Shown here: positions 22,901 to 35,655 of the stretch, piece after piece
Layout of the letters: each line of letters begins with the position of its first letter
Numbering within the stretch: the stretch's first letter is position 1
Assembly: GCA_002081555.1 (NCBI GenBank)
Contig: MZNV01002922.1
Span: forward strand, 1-57,344
From: Protostelium mycophagum
Lineage: Eukaryota; Evosea; Variosea; Protosteliida; Protosteliaceae
Direction of reading: 5' to 3'
Length of the DNA stretch: 57,344 nucleotides
The notes under the pieces: model-generated
The model's input: only the letters and a program-made list of their open reading frames with translations
Database searches by the model: none
Told to the model about the DNA's origin: nothing
Position numbers and translations under genes: made by a program

Positions 22901-24081
22901 TTGTAGATGTGTTTGTTTGTGGCGACTACAACGCGCAATCCACCAGAATATCCAACCAAATCAACGAATTGTGGACTGTCTATTTCAGGGTGAGATCATC
23001 GAAACAATTATGGTTTCAAGATCATAAACATTTTTGTTGGAAAAATATTAAAACACAAGTCAGGATAGAACTGGGGACATCGATGCTGACCCCTTTGTAT
23101 GGGGTTCTGAGGCTCTACAACAACTATCTCAGGTGAAATTTCATTAGAGATTTCATTGAAATTTCATTCCTTTTTGACGTTATGAAGGTCTCTGTAAAAC
23201 TGACAGACCACGAAATCAAGCTGATGGAATTTTCTGAGAATTTTCAAACCATAGAGACCTCTCTCCATTGTAGTGCCGTCCTCACCTCCCCCCGTCCCTT
23301 CCGTAACAACTATTCTTCCGATATTTATCCGGTCACAGCGAACTCCGGTGTTTTAAGCCCAACACTTCGCGGTGACACGCACCGCGAAGAAGTCAGATTA
23401 CGCAGCAGACAAGCCACATTACAAAGAGAACTACTCGTGATTGAGCAAATGCTGTCAAAGCTGGCAGAAAGAAGAGATGACACATGCGAGGTAGGTTTTT
23501 GTATCCGTAGAGACGGTCCGAAAAATTGTGCCGGAGCGTTGTAGATTGATTTTGGCAGGATGGGGAAGGTTCTAGTTTTATTACGGACGTCAAGCAGTTC
23601 ATCGATAGTGAGCGATCAAAAATCCGCAACCACTTCCAAGAGGTATTTTCCCGCCTTTTTACCCCCCTCACCCCCTCACCCTGTACAGATTGAATTCTTG
23701 GAACAGAGTATTTTGAAGGGTATTTGGCGTTTCATCAAGAAATTTTGTACCTCCCAACAGTGCTCCATCAGGCTGGCGAGAAAGAAGATGGACGTCTACA
23801 ACAGCAACGCCAGCCGATTCGTGACGCTGCCTGTCGCTGAGAACCCTCTGTACAAAGCCGCAGCGCAGCTGTTGGAGCATTCCAAGGAACTGCGCGGTGG
23901 AGTCACAAACATGGAGGAGAAGTTGGAGATTTTCAGGGCGAGTTTCAATATAGGTGAGAAGCATGGAGACTCAAAAGTTCTGACGTGGCAAGCACCGAGC
24001 AAATTGGAAAAATGCTGTGGAGCTCTGTCAGGGTTGCATTATCTGCTCACCGCGATGGAGGCTGAAGCTGATGTCCAATGA
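19930..24081 (+). CDS. Ras guanine-nucleotide exchange factor (RasGEF_N + CDC25) with long C-terminal extension
   Basis: The N-terminal about 300 residues are helical (SLEKIANRSLDGLIGIFSSN) with no recognised domain. An Ser/Lys-rich linker follows, then a RasGEF_N-like region at about 20725-21190 (NIYLSLNEIVLKMF, LTEFVDEL, FVDKFVENF). The CDC25 catalytic domain is about 21300-22300: LDPKMVADQMTIIDYELLRG, IPTRELIHLEW, KRASTIKWFVKVLERFVETR, NYNGVMCILGALHHSAVTRL, KTYRELLSRDDNLVPFLGVI. This class loads GTP on Ras-family GTPases. After the GEF domain the frame continues through several exons: NILVTLLEDVRC, then a charged coiled region REEVRLRSRQATLQRELLV and VKQFIDSERSKIRNHFQE, to a stop at 24081. 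No polyadenylation signal was seen between, so I call one gene, but a separate downstream gene from about 22440 is possible. Confidence 0.83.
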
Positions 24082-24446
24082 AATGAAACCGATGTAGATG
24101 ACGATTGTTTTTCCCGATTTCTTCAATCATGAATAGCACCTTCCAGACATCTGATTGGTTTTGTGTATTCGACCAGGTCACGTCAGTGACTCCGAGTTGA
24201 CGCTCGATCTAATAGTATTGGCTTTACTTTACGTTGAACAACTTTCAACAACCGAAGACTCTCCATGTCACCTCGAACAGATCATTTGTGACTTGTACAT
24301 TATTTACAGATCGTATTTCCTGGCCACCTTTAAAACATCAACATCATGAACAAAAATTCCAAGTTCCTGAACGGTCTCATTCTATTGAAAATGAATTCTT
24401 CCGTCATTTCTCCGGTGTATGGGTACCCATTCGATACGAAACAAAA
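24082..24446. other. spacer between Ras-GEF and PAP2 genes
   Basis: About 365 bp between two + strand genes. Short open frames on the + strand lack domains. Probably a 3' end followed by the PAP2 promoter. Confidence 0.45.
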
Positions 24447-26294
24447 TGACTGCAGGTCTGAGGGAGAGAAAAGGCGTTCAGCAGAGGGATGTATCATCTG
24501 ATACGAATGCTATTAAAAATCGAAGACATCGTAATAGGAGAGTGATCAAGCTCGTGACTCTTGTGGCATGTTTTCTCGCGATAGCTGCCTACATGGCCTA
24601 TACTTTAGAGGTGGCATCTTGTTTGGAGGTCTGAATCGTTTTGACGAGATCCCAGATACAGCAGAAGTGGGGAATGGACGCCATAGTCTTCGTACAAAAG
24701 AGGAGAAACTCCTTCTTTGATAACGTCGTCCATTTATTCTCTGCTATGGGTTTCGAGATCTTCTTTCTCGTTGTCCCTATGCTTGTTTTGGCTGGTGATC
24801 TTTTGTATTAGCTATTTCACCACTATATTGACTCTATTCAGGCAAGAAACGTGTCCAATTGATCGGTCTGAACTTGTCCTCTCAGCTCAATTATGCAATG
24901 TTGATCATATCTGTTTTAAAGACGGTTTATGTCGGTGAGTACGATCTGTATGAGCAGCTTTCGCAGTTCAATCAGTACAATCTGTTTTGAGAACTGTCGA
25001 TTTATTGCAACAAAGCAACAAGACAAGAACAATCCTGCACCTCAGAATAAATGATGATGATATTCTGAAACGATGACAGAACCAAGGCCCATGTGGATCA
25101 ACTCTTCAATCATGAAAGCGAATGAGGGACGTAACACAGCCGCTGGAGATGAGTTCAGCTTCCCAAGTGGTGCGTTTTTTTATTTTAAGTTCAGGAATAT
25201 TCTAAAGATCTCTACACAAAGCACAAATCTAATTTTCATTTGTCAAAGAAAATAAGACATCTCAGGGCACGCCTTTGCAGCGACAGTCTGCTGGACCTTT
25301 GTGACCTATAGCTTCCCCAAGCGAAAATTCATGCCTCTTGCGGCCAGTATCATTATCTTCCTCACCTGTTTTGCTCGAGTTTATTTTGGCGTGCACTACC
25401 CTCATGACGTCATCACCGGGATCGCCGTCGGACTCATTTTCTTCATATTTCACGTGGGTTTGTTCTACATCGTTGTAGATTGAATTTTTCAGGATTTTTT
25501 CTGCCTGAGCGAACCTGAGGCGGAGAGGAGGGAAGCGAAAGAGGTGTGGACATTGTCGACATATCATTATAACTGGAAACACTCTTGAGTATATCATGTC
25601 GACATTTATGTGACGGTCTGACAGGTGGAAAAATACGCAACGACTGATGACGTGGAATTATTTTTGCTACCAAGAGTTGGTTCTTTGAGAAGACGTCACA
25701 TTTTCCAATTCTTCTTTTTGGTAAGATATCTTTTTTATTCGATACAACACATTACCGGAACTGCGCACGTTAAGAACCAAATGCTTCGATGCTGCAGAAG
25801 CTTTCAGACGACAATAATGTGTTGTAGATTGTATTCTTCGCAATATCCCTGGGACTTTTAAATCGTGCGGACATCAGGAGACAAACTGGAATGTTTCATT
25901 CTCTTGGCTGCATTGCCGCGTCAATCTTCACCTACCACATCCCTTGTTTGAATGACTCCAGATACGGTGAGTCTGTACATATATAAATTGTCGACGTGAG
26001 TTAAACGTCGACAGTGGGTTGGAAGCTGGGGGTGAGGTTCATATTACGTACTATAGTCGGAGTTGTCCCCTCCGCCCTGTCCTTTTACTTTGTACATCGC
26101 TTTGGTAAGTTTTCCCGCCAGAATTTTCTTGACAGGTTGTAGATTTGACTGGACATCCACACAAGGAGATCATCATCTTCCTCAATGGATTCTTGTTGTC
26201 TTGGGTTTCATACTGCATGACGCCATACTTCTGCACTTGGTTGAGGCTGGGACATCTCAATGGCTACGTTGTCAACAAACAAAAATCTACATAA
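24447..26294 (+). CDS. PAP2-type lipid phosphatase (sphingoid-phosphate/LPP-like)
   Basis: Membrane protein with an N-terminal basic stretch and a first helix LVTLVACFLAIAAYMAYTL. The three PAP2 phosphatase motifs appear only after splicing. KTVYVEPRP fits K-x6-RP and spans an intron. FSFPSG joined to HAFAA gives PSGH across a second intron. RVYFGVHYPHD fits R-x5-H-x3-D, with Ala in place of the usual Ser before Arg. The catalytic histidines and the Asp are therefore present. Further helices follow (AASIIIFLTCFARVYF, VVPSALSFYFVHRF, FLLSWVSYCM) to the C terminus VVNKQKST at 26294. The long C-terminal helical part resembles sphingosine-1-phosphate phosphatases more than LPP, but the substrate is not certain. 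Several introns end in GTTGTAG, and one at about 26105-26140 carries TTTTCCCGCC. Confidence 0.9.
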
Positions 26295-26362
26295 AAAATG
26301 ATTTAAAGTTTTTTTTATTTCAACATGTCGACTCAGGCGGTGGCGATCTGGAATAATCAGTT

Positions 26363-28465
26363 TTAATATTCATAACAAATACCCACGATATCATCGATCT
26401 TGAGGATCATAGCAACTGTCTCTGTGGCAAGTCTGATCGCGCTTGTAGACACCAACAAAGGCTGCACAACATTCTCCTCTAATATGTTTGTGATTTGTCC
26501 CTTTCTGACGTTGATTCCCGCATTTGTCTATAGGAAGTCAATGTGTGAAATTTCGGTGAAAAATGGTGAAAAACTGACCTCTCCCTTGGCGTGTCTGTTT
26601 CTGAGCTCTGTGACAATGGCGATGGGGTTCAGACCTGCGTTCTCCGCAAGAGTGTATGGGATGACCTCGAATGCCTCGGCGTAAGCGCTGGCGCATATGC
26701 TGCTCAGGCCTGAGAGTGTCTTGGCCCACTGCCCGAGTTGTAATGATAATTCGATTTCTGGTGCTCCTCCTCCAGCGATCAAGAATCTATTTTTATTTAA
26801 ATATTTTATTTCCAAAATATTCAATAATGGAATAAAAATACCTCTTCTTGACAAGGCAACGGATGACACAGAGGGAATCGTGGATAGATCTTTCGGCCTC
26901 GTCCAAGACAAGCTTGTTAGAACCTCTAACAAGGATGGAGACTGTAGATTTGGATGGAACTCCAGTGATCTTGACAATCTTTCCGTCACCGGTGGCGACC
27001 TTTTTCAAATTTAATTTTTTCCTTTAGAAAAAACGCACCTCCTCAACGAGTTCGGCAGTTCCGAGCTTGTCGGCATCCATGGACTCAATAGATGCGACGG
27101 GTGTGCATTTGAGTGTCTACAATGGTCAGAAAAATACAAAAGAAAGAAATCATGCCGACCTGACTGATAAACTCGATATCTTCTCTCTCAATGTCACGAA
27201 CAACCATGATCTTCAATTTGGCGAGATAGTGGAGTGACAAGTCAGTCACAGAATCACGAAGAATAGACTTTTGGATAAGGAGGACGTTGCATCCGCTCTT
27301 CTGAATCTTCTTGCAGATATCCAAAATGTATTGTCTCTCTTCTCTCAAGATGCGGTCCATCTGTTGGTAGTCTGAAATGACAATGTTGCTGTCAATCTGT
27401 TTTCGTCAAAATTTTCAGTGAGATTTTGCCTCACGTTTGTCTTTGGTGGTGAGATACAGAATTGGATGAGTCCAATCTTGGCATTGGCGACTCTTGTTGG
27501 TCCACCAGCACCGTGTGCCACCTTTTGTGTAAAGACGAGGCCGTTCACTAATTCTGTCTCCTCTATTGTGGCTCCGAGCTTCTTCACTGTGCGAATGTTC
27601 TTCAAATCGACGTTGACGTCCTTTGAGGGATCGATGATCTTCATGACGGCATCGACGGCGATGGGTGACAGTGTCGCTGTGTTTTGAGACACGACCTTTG
27701 AACACAAAGCAGTGTTGGAAGAGTTTAATAAAGCCTCGCGGTCATTCAACTCAACGGGCTTAGCCATCTTTTCCAAGATCTCCTCAGATTTGTTGGCAGC
27801 TGTTCAAAATAAATGGTTGAAAAAATATAAATGGAGGAGAATTACCGAGCAAGAAGCTCTCGGCGATGGTGGAAGGGTGGATTCCCTTTGCCAAAAGTTG
27901 TTGAACTGCGCCTAACAAAGCACCAGCAACAACAGTAACTGTGGTGGTTCCGTCTCCGGCCTCAACATCTTGGGCGTGAGAGAGATCGACCAACTGATTT
28001 TGATCAGATCACAATATGATCAGATCTGATCACAACAAAAAAAATATTTTACTCACCATTTTTGCGCAAGGGTGATTAACTTCGAGTTGTTTCAGAATTG
28101 TAGCTCCGTCATTTGTGATCACAACTTCGTTATTGGGAGACATAATCTGTGATGGTTCGTGATCATGAACCATGAAAACAGAACAACAAATTGGAAATCG
28201 AGCGCAATAGGATCACATGTTCGACAGACTTACCATCTTGTCCATTCCTCTGGGTCCCAAACTGGTTCTAACAGCATCTGCCACTCCTATTTGTTGTTAA
28301 GAAATATGATCACAATGATCATATCACAATAATACATTAATACATTTCCATACCTTTGGCTGCGATAATATTGGACGTTCTAACATCCTTCGCTTTCTCT
28401 CCTTGTACTCTTCCGGATATAGTCTCCTTCTTTGTTGAGGGAGCTGCCGGTGCTGTGGATGCCAT
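26363..28465 (-). CDS. CCT4: T-complex protein 1 subunit delta (CCT4)
   Basis: Complete group II chaperonin subunit. After the initiator at 28463-28465: [64 protein letters not shown] (ATP-binding GDGTT), [145 protein letters not shown] (catalytic GGGAPE), [33 protein letters not shown] and [10 protein letters not shown]. These are delta-type signatures. CCT/TRiC folds actin, tubulin and WD40 proteins in the cytosol. About nine short introns; those near 28000-28040 and 28300 consist largely of GATC palindromes. Confidence 0.97.
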
Positions 28466-28764
28466 CTTAGAGGATAAAATTTGAAAATCAGTGATCCGTC
28501 GCGGAGAAAAAATGTGCTTTATTTAGCGCATCACAATTTTGGCAACGTCACAAGTCTCAATCCGAAGACAACAGTTGTCTCACTCTGTTCAAATAATACA
28601 AGACTACAATTCATTTTCAGTCTTTCTAATATAAAGAGGTACTATGGTCCAGATATCATGATTGATTTTTATGTGAACATCGGATTGAAGGAAGATTGGA
28701 GGAAGATTGGAGATTAGACGAGACAAGAGCTTTTCGTCTTGTTTGAACTCATCTTGTTTATTGG
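28466..28764. other. divergent promoter interval
   Basis: About 300 bp between CCT4 (-) and an unknown + gene. An open + frame (28481-28717) has no recognisable product. Confidence 0.45.
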
Positions 28765-29688
28765 ATGGAAACTTCCTCCTCATATCCTCATGACCGGAAC
28801 AGCCCTTTTTCAGGGAACCTGTGTTTTAAATCATTGACGCTTCTTCAGCACAAGACGACATTCAGAACAACCACTAATCACGTATCAAAATCCGACCTGA
28901 TGCAAGAGTTGCTGCGGCTGATCGATGAGGACATCGCCAAAGGACCCATTCAAGTCATAAACCTTACAAATACTAGTTCTTCAAACCCTCAAAACTCTTC
29001 TTTAAATACAAGTCCACCTCCAAGACCCAATGGACCACAAAGAGGTACGTTTTTCATTTGTCATCCATCGATTGATTTTTCAGTAGTAAAGACGGTATCA
29101 CTCATCAATTTCCTGAAGAGGATCATGCCAGATATGCCACCCGAGAGAAGAAGAGCAGTTGTGGACGCTATTATGCGGTTCGGCAGACGAGAGGTCTGTC
29201 AAGTACATAATGAATCAAGACTAATAATGCATAGCTGGAGCCAAATTTTTTCGTGCAGAGACTAGCACAGATTTTTGGACCAGAGAATTTTTTGAGATAC
29301 GTGAGAGAGATCAATGCCAGAGACAATAGAGATAGCCAGAATAACACAGGTGAGCTCATCGTCTTTATGCACAAGAAATATCTGAAAGATGCTTTCTCTT
29401 TGCGCTTTTCCGACAGAGCTGTATTACTTGGAGTTACCATTAGAGTCGGTCAAAGCCGTAGAAACAAAACTCCACTGCGATCTCACCTCCAAATAGCATT
29501 TCGCAGGGGTTATTATTTTTAACATCAACAAAGGTACAGCATCACAACCAGAGTCTACCGAACCAATACCGACTGCAAAGAAACCAACAACAGATGACAT
29601 ATTGATATCGCCACTGCCCAGAAAACGACCGGCCGAAGAGAACGACGGGGAGGGAGAGAGCCTCCCAAAAGTGCAGAAAGAACAGTAA
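28765..29688 (+). CDS. unknown nuclear-type protein
   Basis: Probable three- to five-exon gene, family not recognised. Readable pieces are LMQELLRLIDEDIAKGPIQV, a Ser/Asn/Pro-rich linker, VVKTVSLINFLKRIMPDMPP followed by ERRRAVVDAIMRFGRRE, RLAQIFGPENFLRYVREINA, ELYYLELPLESVKAVETKLH, and a charged tail with PLPRKRPAEENDGEGESLPK that looks like a nuclear localisation signal. Two helical blocks separated by disordered linkers suggest a small regulatory or scaffold protein. Start choice is open: ATG at 28765, or a later Met beginning MQELLRL. A further + strand block at about 29765-29870 (GIFGIYNDTALLACHFAARK) could be a downstream exon if the stop at 29688 is bypassed by splicing at GTAAG. It converges on the SulP gene. 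Confidence 0.5.
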
Positions 29689-29897
29689 GAGTGTGTGATA
29701 AATATTATTGTGAGATTTGTTTTACTGGCTGGGCTTTCTATTTTCATACAAACCCTCCAGCGCACCTTGGGATTTTCGGCATCTACAACGACACCGCCTT
29801 GCTCGCCTGTCATTTCGCTGCACGGAAATTAGCCAAAGATGGCCAGGATCCTAAATATTGTATACAACCAATAATAAATGTTTATGAACAGTGTCTT

Positions 29898-32800
29898 CTA
29901 TCTGAGTGATCGTGTGCTGTACTGGTATGTTTGGAAGGTCAGGCATAATGACTGAACTACAGCGCTGTAGACGGCGAAAGCCAATGAGGGGTCCTCCAGT
30001 TCCATTCTGTTGAAATTCTCGTTTGTCAGTTCGTAAATCGTGCAGGGGCCTTCCGCTTCACAAGAAAGGTCGTGTGGAATTCCGAGAAATTTCGACAGTT
30101 CTCCCACAAATGTACCTGAGGAGATGAGAAGAGTCGAAGAAAAGTGAGTGAAAAATCAGTGAAATTTCACCTTTGGTAGTTTTGAAATGCCTCAATTTGG
30201 ATCCGTCGGTGTCAGAAATTCCGTAGTGATTCAGCTGTCCTTGTTTCAAATAGTAAATCGAAGTCCCAAAGTCTCCAAAAGTGTACAGAACCTCCCCACT
30301 ACAACCCGTCAGTCATCATATCTACAACGACGTGATCATTGAAGGACCCACTCCTCCAGCCTTCTCTTGATGAAATATCGGTTGACGAGCTCCACGCATT
30401 GTTCTTCTGTGACACCTGGCGGCATGTGGGAGACAAGAGTTGCTATGAATGTGGGCTGGTAGTCGTAAAGCGTCTGGGGCTTGAGTTCACCTCTGACTCC
30501 CCTTCTGACTCGCTCTCTGATGATCTTGTCTTCACACCATTCTAAGGCCAAGTCGAGCTCCTAAAAATAGATGAGAGAGTTGTAGATGGTGATATATAGG
30601 ATGGAAGATGTCTACTCACAGTGAATAACTTCATGAGGCAAGGAGGATTTTCAACAATGACTCTATGTTTACGGAAGATCTGTGGGGATCAACATTCAGT
30701 TTTCCCGCCAAAAGTTGAAATTCAAATTTCAAACCTTCTCGATCATGGGCGACATGCAAGTGAAGACAAGAGTGATGTTGTCGTTCGTTGCCATTTGGAC
30801 AATCTTATTGAATGAGGACATTGCTGTAGAGTCCAGACCGTGCACCGCAGAGAAATCCAGAATTAAGTACGAAACCTTGACTTTTCAGCGAAATTTCGAC
30901 GAAGACCACTAGTGGTAGACTTGAAGATTGGACACGTTACGAGAGTTGTTTAAAGAGTTTACCTGTTTCTTTCGCTGCCTTTCCTTCTTCCCTTCAATAA
31001 AAGTACTTATTTTGTTTGTAAAGAGTTCAAAATTGCTGGCCCTTCTGTGGACTTCAGTGTCGACATTCATTCTCTCTATCGAAGTCCTATCAAAGGACCT
31101 ATTGCTGCGCTCTCTGTCAACAGAGGGAGAACCTCTCTCTATTGTCGACAATTCTTCGGTCTCAGCGTCTCCGGCCGTGTCGACAGTGCTGTAAGTGTTT
31201 TTCCTGGACCGCAACTGGTGATTTCAGAATGTGAAGAATTTGGTTCTTTGACAACATTGTAACACGGTATTCACCTTGTTGCCGAGTGTAGATATGGCGT
31301 GTCCGATCCAATGTATCGGGTTACTCTTTGTGTCTTCTTTCATCTTGTTGATCTTTCTCATCGTGTCGGTGTCCTCTCCCATTTTGCTCTGTATATACTC
31401 TAACAGTTTGACGGTGGAGCCAAAGAAGAGATAACCTTTGTGATGTCATAAAATGTCGTCAAGATGTCATGTAAGATATCTAGATGCTCCCTATTTCCGC
31501 GAAATTTCTCCGAAAATTTCTTGAAGAATCACCTTGTAACTGCAGCAGGTAGATCTTTTGTGTGTGTTTTGACAGAATTTTTCGCTGGATATAAGGCCTT
31601 TGCACTTTTGAAACAAGCTGGATTCCCTGCAGCATTTTCCTGATGGGTTTTATCTGTGCGTACTGGAATGCAAAGAAGAGCGCGGCAATGGCAATGGATA
31701 CGGGCAGACCAATGTTGTTACCAAGGACCAAGAGTGATGACGCTGTGACACGTCATCATACGTAATATATGTTGGTTGTGGAATTAAAAATAAAAAAACT
31801 TCTAAACTCAGAATACGACCATCTACAACGCTGTAAAGATGACTCACCTGTTGCGACCAATAATGAAAACTCAAAGAGGGGTATAGAGGAGTATGGTTTC
31901 CATAGCCACGACCACACCATCTCTATTCCAATGTAAAATAACACCCCTCCAAAGAAAAATCTCGGGATATAATCGATGATGGGCAAGTTGGAGAACATCA
32001 ACGCCAATCCTGGAATTTTCAGTGAAATTTCGATATAAATTCAGTTATTTTTTAACAAAGATTCTATTAAATTGATTTGGCATAAATCTGCGGCTTTGCC
32101 GCAGTGCTATTTTTAGACCTTGGTGAACCACGAGGGGAATAATATTTACCTAATAATACGGTGACCATGCCAGTGATACGATTGACCTTATTTTTAGCAG
32201 CTAATGACGTCATCCCAAAAGTGATGGATCCTCCAAATCCACCTGAAATTTCTTAGAACCGTGTAATCCCAACGCACTTTGTCACGGTAATTAACGTAAA
32301 AGAAACTCTTACAAGAAGAATCGAGAGGAATGTCATGGAAAACTCACCGAAAAATCCCACGATGATGTCACCAAAACCTGCCCCCTCCAGCTCCTTGCCT
32401 GAGTGGATGCTTCTCGAAAGCACGTATTCGAGTCCAGAAATATTGAGCGTGGTGTTCAAAATATTGAGCAGCACCATGGAGACGAAGTTGGGAATCAATT
32501 GTGGGATGACGGCATAATTGATTTGGGACCAGTTCCAATAGTCCCAGACCTGTCACGTGATCAGGATGAGGTCATAGATCAAAGTAGATCTGCTTACATC
32601 GTAGATCGGGACAGATTCGATCTGTGGAAACAAGAACCTCTGGGCCCTCAGAGTCTCCACGGAGATTCCCTTCATCCCGACGACCACCCAGAAGAGCATG
32701 AAGGGGATGATCAGACATACCGGCATGACCATGTAGTGATGGACCACCTGCTCCATGAAGAATATGATTAATCCGACTCCGATCCCTGTTCCGTGTGAGC

Positions 32801-35028
32801 CGTTTGGATTTTTTGTCTTTGGAGTAGATCGTGCTGTGTGGCCGAAACCTTTTTATCTGCTTATCACCAAGTGAAGTGTTGCAGTTGTGGTCAAGTGTAT
32901 ATCATATCAAAAATAAAGTGGATGTTGTTGTACCCGGTATTGCCAAGACCCATAATCCAGATTGGAAAGTGTGAACCATCTCTTCAAAATTCTCAAAAGG
33001 ATAGTCTGTCATAATAGCAATCCTGCAGCAAATTAATTTTCGAGAAGATATTTCATTTATAAAATAAAATTGTCAAGACCCTCATAACAATGATTAAAAC
33101 AACTTCAGTGACTTCTTCATACACTTGAAATAAAGCCTCTGAAGAACTTTGTAGTTTTTTTTGTACACGAAGAAATGTCGACACCCCAGTCTCAAAGCAT
33201 TGAGGAATGACAGCCATGGTGACGTATTAAAGTTGGGAATAATGAAAGAGTCCTCACGATGCCTGGACGAGGTAGGTTCCCACTGCAACCAAGAAACCAG
33301 CCATAACAGGATACGGTATATATTGTATCACTGACACTACTCTCTTCAGAATAAAATTTATAAATATCTCAAATAGAGTTTTCACAAGATTTTTTTCTGT
33401 TTTTGTGAGATTTTATCAAGATCTTTTCTGTTTTGGAATTTTCGCAAGATTTTTTCCTGTTTTGTGGAATTTTAGCAAGATTTTTTCTGTTTTGTGAAAT
33501 TTTAGCAAGATTTTTTTCTGTTTTGGAATTTTCTTGACAAAAAATTAACTGGAAAATAAATAAAACCTAGGTTGAGCCTTCCAATGACAAAGTACGCTAT
33601 GCCCATCAATATACTCGTCGCAGCAAGAACGAAGAACATAGTTGGTATCACTTGCTCGTCTGGCACCGTCTCACACACGATCTGTGTCATCAAGGCTATG
33701 CAACTTCAGCGAAATTTCATTGAATTAAAAATGTCACAATGAATTGAAACGCAGGATTTCATCAGATTGAAATCGAAGGAAAAAACCGTCGAAATTTCGA
33801 CGAAATTTCACCTGGAAATAGGATGTTGGTCTCTTGGACCATGGCTATGTTGAATACGAGGCGGCTTTGCAATATTGCCACAGTTTGATGAATGCAATTT
33901 GACAGTAGAGAGAGTTGTATCGCAACCGGAAAGAAATTTTCTGTACAGAGGTCAGTTGTAGACAGTCGAGGGGAGTGGGTGTTTCGAAGAAATTTCGGTG
34001 AAAACTCACTCATCTTGGCGTTTTGGGTGAGGATTCCACCGAAACCAAAAGCATTTGGCATCACGATCAGAAACATGATGCAACCAAAAAGTATGTTGAT
34101 GCCCAATCTTTGTACGAAAGTTCTGCGAATTTTCAGAAAATTTCGATGGATTTCCCTGAAATTTAATGGAAATTTGGGATGTACCTGTTGTCCGTCTCGT
34201 CTTGTTGATGTCTGTTTGTATGAATGTCGACGACGATCTACGTTCTTCAGACATTTACAATACTATCACGACAGAGTGATTTCTCGAGATCACTCAAAAA
34301 TAAATTCGTATTATTTTTGGACTATTTTTAGAGTACAAAAGATCTCGTGCTTGGACACAGAACACCACGCAGATCATTAGAAAACAGAAAATGTATAAAA
34401 ATTCACCTCGGGCTCAGGGTTGGTTTCCAGGTCAGCCAGCTCACTCTCGACCTGAACTTTTCAAAATAAAATTCCCTCCAATCTCATGGAGAACATCTGA
34501 TTTCCCCAACAGATTTGCGGTACAAGTGACGGACGCAAACAAATTCAACTTTTAATTCGCGTGTACAGAACCCCGTAAAACTTGGGCCCGCTGGTTCACA
34601 TGTCATCGCAGGAACAACACTCACCTCTAAAGCTCTGAGGGCGATGGCTGATTCTGAATGGACTCGAGTCAAGTTGTGAACAGAAGAATTTGTGAGTGGA
34701 CTTGATGGCATGCTGTGTGATAGATGTCTTGATATCTCTTTGTTGAAGTTGTCCGAAGACCCCCGGAAGGCGTCATGCATGACAGACACACCTGCGGTTT
34801 TGAGAAGATGATTCAGATGGAGAGATTGATGAATTTTGTTTTCTAGTGTGCGGCAGCGGAAATCATGATGAAGTTTGTCCATCATCAAATCGGTACAAAG
34901 TTTTAGATGGTCTGTCCCAATTGGGGACATCACACTGATTCCTTACTCTCTTTAGATGGTGTCCTTTTGGGTGCAATGTCTTTCGCCTGAAGAGGTTGTC
35001 TGATTGATTCAGATGGACGAATCACCAT
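29898..35028 (-). CDS. SulP/SLC26-type anion transporter with STAS and cyclic-nucleotide-binding-like domains
   Basis: Very exon-rich. Exon 1 (ATG 35026-35028, MVIRPSESIRQPLQAKDIAP) and the next exons give a long disordered Ser-rich N terminus. The membrane domain includes INILFGCIMFLIVMPNAFGF, VIPTMFFVLAATSILMGIAY, FVSMVLLNILNTTLNISGLE, YIPRFFFGGVLFYIGIEMVW and LGNNIGLPVSIAIAALFFAF, in SulP order. The STAS domain is KGYLFFGSTVKLLEYIQSKM then, after a charged linker, ILDFSAVHGLDSTAMSSFNK and ITLVFTCMSP. The C terminus is a cNMP-binding-like jelly roll: VLYTFGDFGTSIYYLKQGQL, TFVGELSKFLGI, GPCTIYELTNENFNRM. The SulP-STAS-CNB order is known from fungal vacuolar proteins of the yeast YGR125W type. 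The substrate (sulfate or amino acid) is not determined. One intron contains a five-copy tandem repeat. Confidence 0.9.
33381..33540. repeat. about 30-bp tandem repeat, five imperfect copies, in a SulP-gene intron
   Basis: Units beginning CAAGATTTTTTTCTGTTTT start near 33385, 33417, 33445, 33476 and 33506, with spacing of 28-32 bp. They sit between transmembrane exons of the minus-strand SulP gene, in an intron several times longer than most others here. Confidence 0.88.
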
Positions 35029-35655
35029 TGAACATAAGCAAAGTTGGATCACCTCACTATGCCTGGGGACTGCGCATACGGACTTTGCACAGCATTCAGT
35101 GCTTTTTTAAAAGAGGAAGAGAGATCAGCACTCTCCCTAAAGACATTCTTTGTTTGGCTGTCCTGCGGTTGGGCCATCGTGACCTTATGTGATGCTCGAG
35201 AAGCAAGGTTCCTCGGTTTCCTGACAATCTACAACAGAACTTGAAATCTCCGTACGTGATTACACCCGGTTATTACCGAACAGCAAAATTTCTGACGTTT
35301 ATCACGTGACCCTGGTATTTCCACAAATTTCTTCACCGTCGGAACAGGCAGCCGGCAGAACGGCGTCCGGAGATGTGGTTCCAAAGCCTGTGCTGAGCCT
35401 TCACTAAGGTTGTGGTCTTGAAGAAGTGCATTCAGTGGTCTGTTGGATTCTGTCCGCAAGAGCTCATTTTAATACCCGTCTGGATGTCTGTACAGCGGAT
35501 GGTCCGATTTTTCCGGTGGCTATTCTCCGGCCGCTCCTCCGGATATTGTTATCAAATAATTACGCCAGCACCAAATTGACGTTGTAGAGATCATTGTAGA
35601 CTGTCATTTGTCTTTTGATTACATCAAAATTTTGTTCGGAGTGTCGCGATCAACC
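35029..35655. other. interval between SulP and bZIP genes
   Basis: About 630 bp between divergent genes. The + frame 35044-35244 has one hydrophobic stretch (TFFVWLSCGWAIVTLC) and the minus frame 35229-35459 a Cys-containing stretch; neither is recognised. Probably divergent promoters plus unknown short frames. Confidence 0.4.
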
